From: Bacteroidota bacterium | GTDB lineage: Bacteria; Bacteroidota; Bacteroidia; Chitinophagales; BACL12 | Assembly (NCBI GenBank): GCA_016706255.1 | Contig: JADJJZ010000003.1 | Location: 186,001-250,000 of the forward strand | Direction of reading: 5' to 3' | DNA length: 64,000 nucleotides | Part shown: positions 62,882 through 64,000 of the stretch, piece after piece | Numbering within the stretch: position 1 is the stretch's first letter | Layout of the letters: the number at the start of each line of letters is the position of its first letter | Translations under genes and position numbers: made by a program | Notes under the pieces: model-generated | Told to the model about the DNA's origin: nothing | Database searches by the model: none | What the model saw: only the letters and a program-made list of their open reading frames with translations

Positions 62882-64000
62882 ATGCTTTCAGTCCTGATAT
62901 TTCCCGCCCTTCGGCTTGTTTTTTTAATAAAGGTGTCAATTCTTCCATCAATGCCAACTCTCGCTTGGTTCTTTCTTTCCAGCCTAAGTCTAAAGGGGCA
63001 AAAAGTTCACTTAATTTGTCAGCATCAAAAATCATTCGGCTAATGATGGAAGTTGTAAATTGCTGTAAAGCCGAAATCTCCAAGCCATTATTTTGTGCTA
63101 TTTCTGCTAATCGTTTGGCAATTTTTGCTTCTTTAAAGTTTTGATAGCCGTCTTTTATTTCATGTTCGTTTAATGCTTTTCCTACTTCCAAATTTTTGAT
63201 GTAGTCAATAATATCCTCCCGTTCTTCCAATAGATTTGAACTACTACTTAATACACCAATTAATTGGTCACGGGTCATTTTCTGCTTTTTCGGTGTGCCT
63301 TGTGTGTATTTGGCAATCAGGTTCATTATGTAATCATAATCAACCACCGAAGAAGCAAACAACACAAATTCAAAATCCAACTGCTGAATATTTTCAGGGG
63401 CTTTGTCGCCTTCTTTTTGCTGAATTTCTTTGAGTTGCTTGGCAATTTCTAAATACGAACTACGGAACGAACGCAATTGCTCTTCGGGCATTAAATCGTC
63501 AATTTTTGGTTTCTGTTCTTCGTTCAGGTCAGTGTATTGGTCAAGCTGTGTTTTCAATCGTTGCACTTCTTTAAAACGATTGATAAACTCTACTCGGGCC
63601 GCATCACCTTTGATGTTGTAAACTTCTTGCGGTTCGGCTACCATGTTTTTGTCTTCCATCCACTTCTCCATTGCTTTCACTGCCTCTTGGTATTTCTCAA
63701 TCACTTTCGGAGCAGGGTCAACCAACCAAATTTCTTTGGCTCGTCCTGTATCTTCTCCGCTGAATAGGGCAATGGCTCTGTCAACTTCGGCTTGTTGCGG
63801 GCGGAAATCTAAAATGTTGCCGTAAGGTTTGCTGTCGTTCAATACACGGTTGGTTCTTGAAAATGCCTGAATCAGGCCGTGGAATTTCAAGTTTTTGTCC
63901 ACATACAAAGTGTTCAAGTATTTGCTGTCAAATCCAGTAAGCAACATATCCACCACAATCACCAAATCTATTTTGTTCTTGTGCGGATAATCGGCATTGC
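62874..64000 (-). CDS. hsdR: Type I restriction endonuclease subunit HsdR (5' part beyond window)
   Basis: The visible 375 residues are the C-terminal part of the translocase. VIVVDMLLTGFDSKYLNTLY and IQAFSRTNRVL are helicase motifs V and VI, followed by the HsdR C-terminal helical domain (ALMEELTPLLKKQAEGREIS). The frame is open to the right edge, so nuclease and Walker motifs lie outside. First gene of the operon, reading leftward: hsdR, hsdS, ATPase, hsdM. Confidence 0.93.
   Translation of the reverse strand, partial: NADYPHKNKIDLVIVVDMLLTGFDSKYLNTLYVDKNLKFHGLIQAFSRTNRVLNDSKPYGNILDFRPQQAEVDRAIALFSGEDTGRAKEIWLVDPAPKVIEKYQEAVKAMEKWMEDKNMVAEPQEVYNIKGDAARVEFINRFKEVQRLKTQLDQYTDLNEEQKPKIDDLMPEEQLRSFRSSYLEIAKQLKEIQQKEGDKAPENIQQLDFEFVLFASSVVDYDYIMNLIAKYTQGTPKKQKMTRDQLIGVLSSSSNLLEEREDIIDYIKNLEVGKALNEHEIKDGYQNFKEAKIAKRLAEIAQNNGLEISALQQFTTSIISRMIFDADKLSELFAPLDLGWKERTKRELALMEELTPLLKKQAEGREISGLKAYE

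Overview
The window looks like a chromosome segment of a Bacteroidota bacterium (Chitinophagales/Sphingobacteriales-like). The genome is AT-rich. Its promoters have the Bacteroidota -7 element TAnnTTTG, and several secreted proteins carry PKD domains with type IX secretion (T9SS) C-terminal sorting domains, including the gliding-motility-associated kind. The left part is ordinary core genome. The right half is a long accessory region built from repeat-bounded gene cassettes.

1-26.6 kb (core). This holds a choice-of-anchor-L/PKD secreted protein (cut by the left edge), trmN6, an acidic protein, gltX, a polysaccharide deacetylase, a TatD nuclease, tRNA-Ser(GGA), and two secreted amidohydrolases. 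Then come two tandem PKD/gliding-motility proteins, a lipoprotein cytochrome c, anmK, an epimerase, a HAD phosphatase, and the block psd-cdsA-DUF2007-CPBP protease with divergent dusB. T9SS-secreted and HEAT-like proteins follow. From about 13.9 to 26.6 kb most genes are broken by many small frameshifts. Essential genes (cdsA, psd) are affected, so consensus errors are at least as likely as real decay.

26.8-58.5 kb (cassette array). At least fifteen imperfect inverted repeats of about 60-137 bp, all in one orientation, read TAAC-spacer-stem...stem-TGTTA on the + strand. They separate one- to three-gene units that read almost entirely on the - strand. The box after one repeat matches the reverse complement of the box before the next repeat across the intervening gene. 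The two ends of most single repeats do not match each other. This offset pairing is the signature of integron cassettes (R' and R'' come from one circle). The sites deviate from textbook attC (asymmetric 5-6 versus 1-2 nt spacers, 9-10 nt boxes), and no integrase is in the window. If the polarity is canonical, the platform lies to the right of 64 kb. Cargo includes sensor-propeller lipoproteins, VOC, DinB plus a YafY-type regulator, DUF2199, DUF4259-like, TspO, PNPOx, GNAT and DUF5984-like proteins, a HEPN-like plus Abi_C pair, an alpha/beta hydrolase with a TetR regulator, and a HAD phosphatase. One site is split by a complete IS3-family element.

40-51 kb. Between two array sites whose boxes also match each other lies an 11 kb block of nitric-oxide/oxygen-stress genes. 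It contains an Rrf2-type Fe-S regulator, a two-gene cbb3-like oxidase with small membrane proteins, a truncated haemoglobin, a tryptophan-2,3-dioxygenase homologue, the RIC/ScdA repair protein, a broken desaturase, a hemerythrin-like protein, a ferredoxin and a thioredoxin-like protein. It ends with a DUF2024-MarR-YggS operon. Two near-identical palindromes lie before the regulator and before the oxidase. A different dyad overlaps the -7 box of two other promoters.

58.7-64 kb. A type I restriction-modification operon is transcribed leftward as hsdR (cut by the right edge), hsdS, an ABC-type ATPase with a PrrC-like R-x3-E...H pattern, and hsdM.
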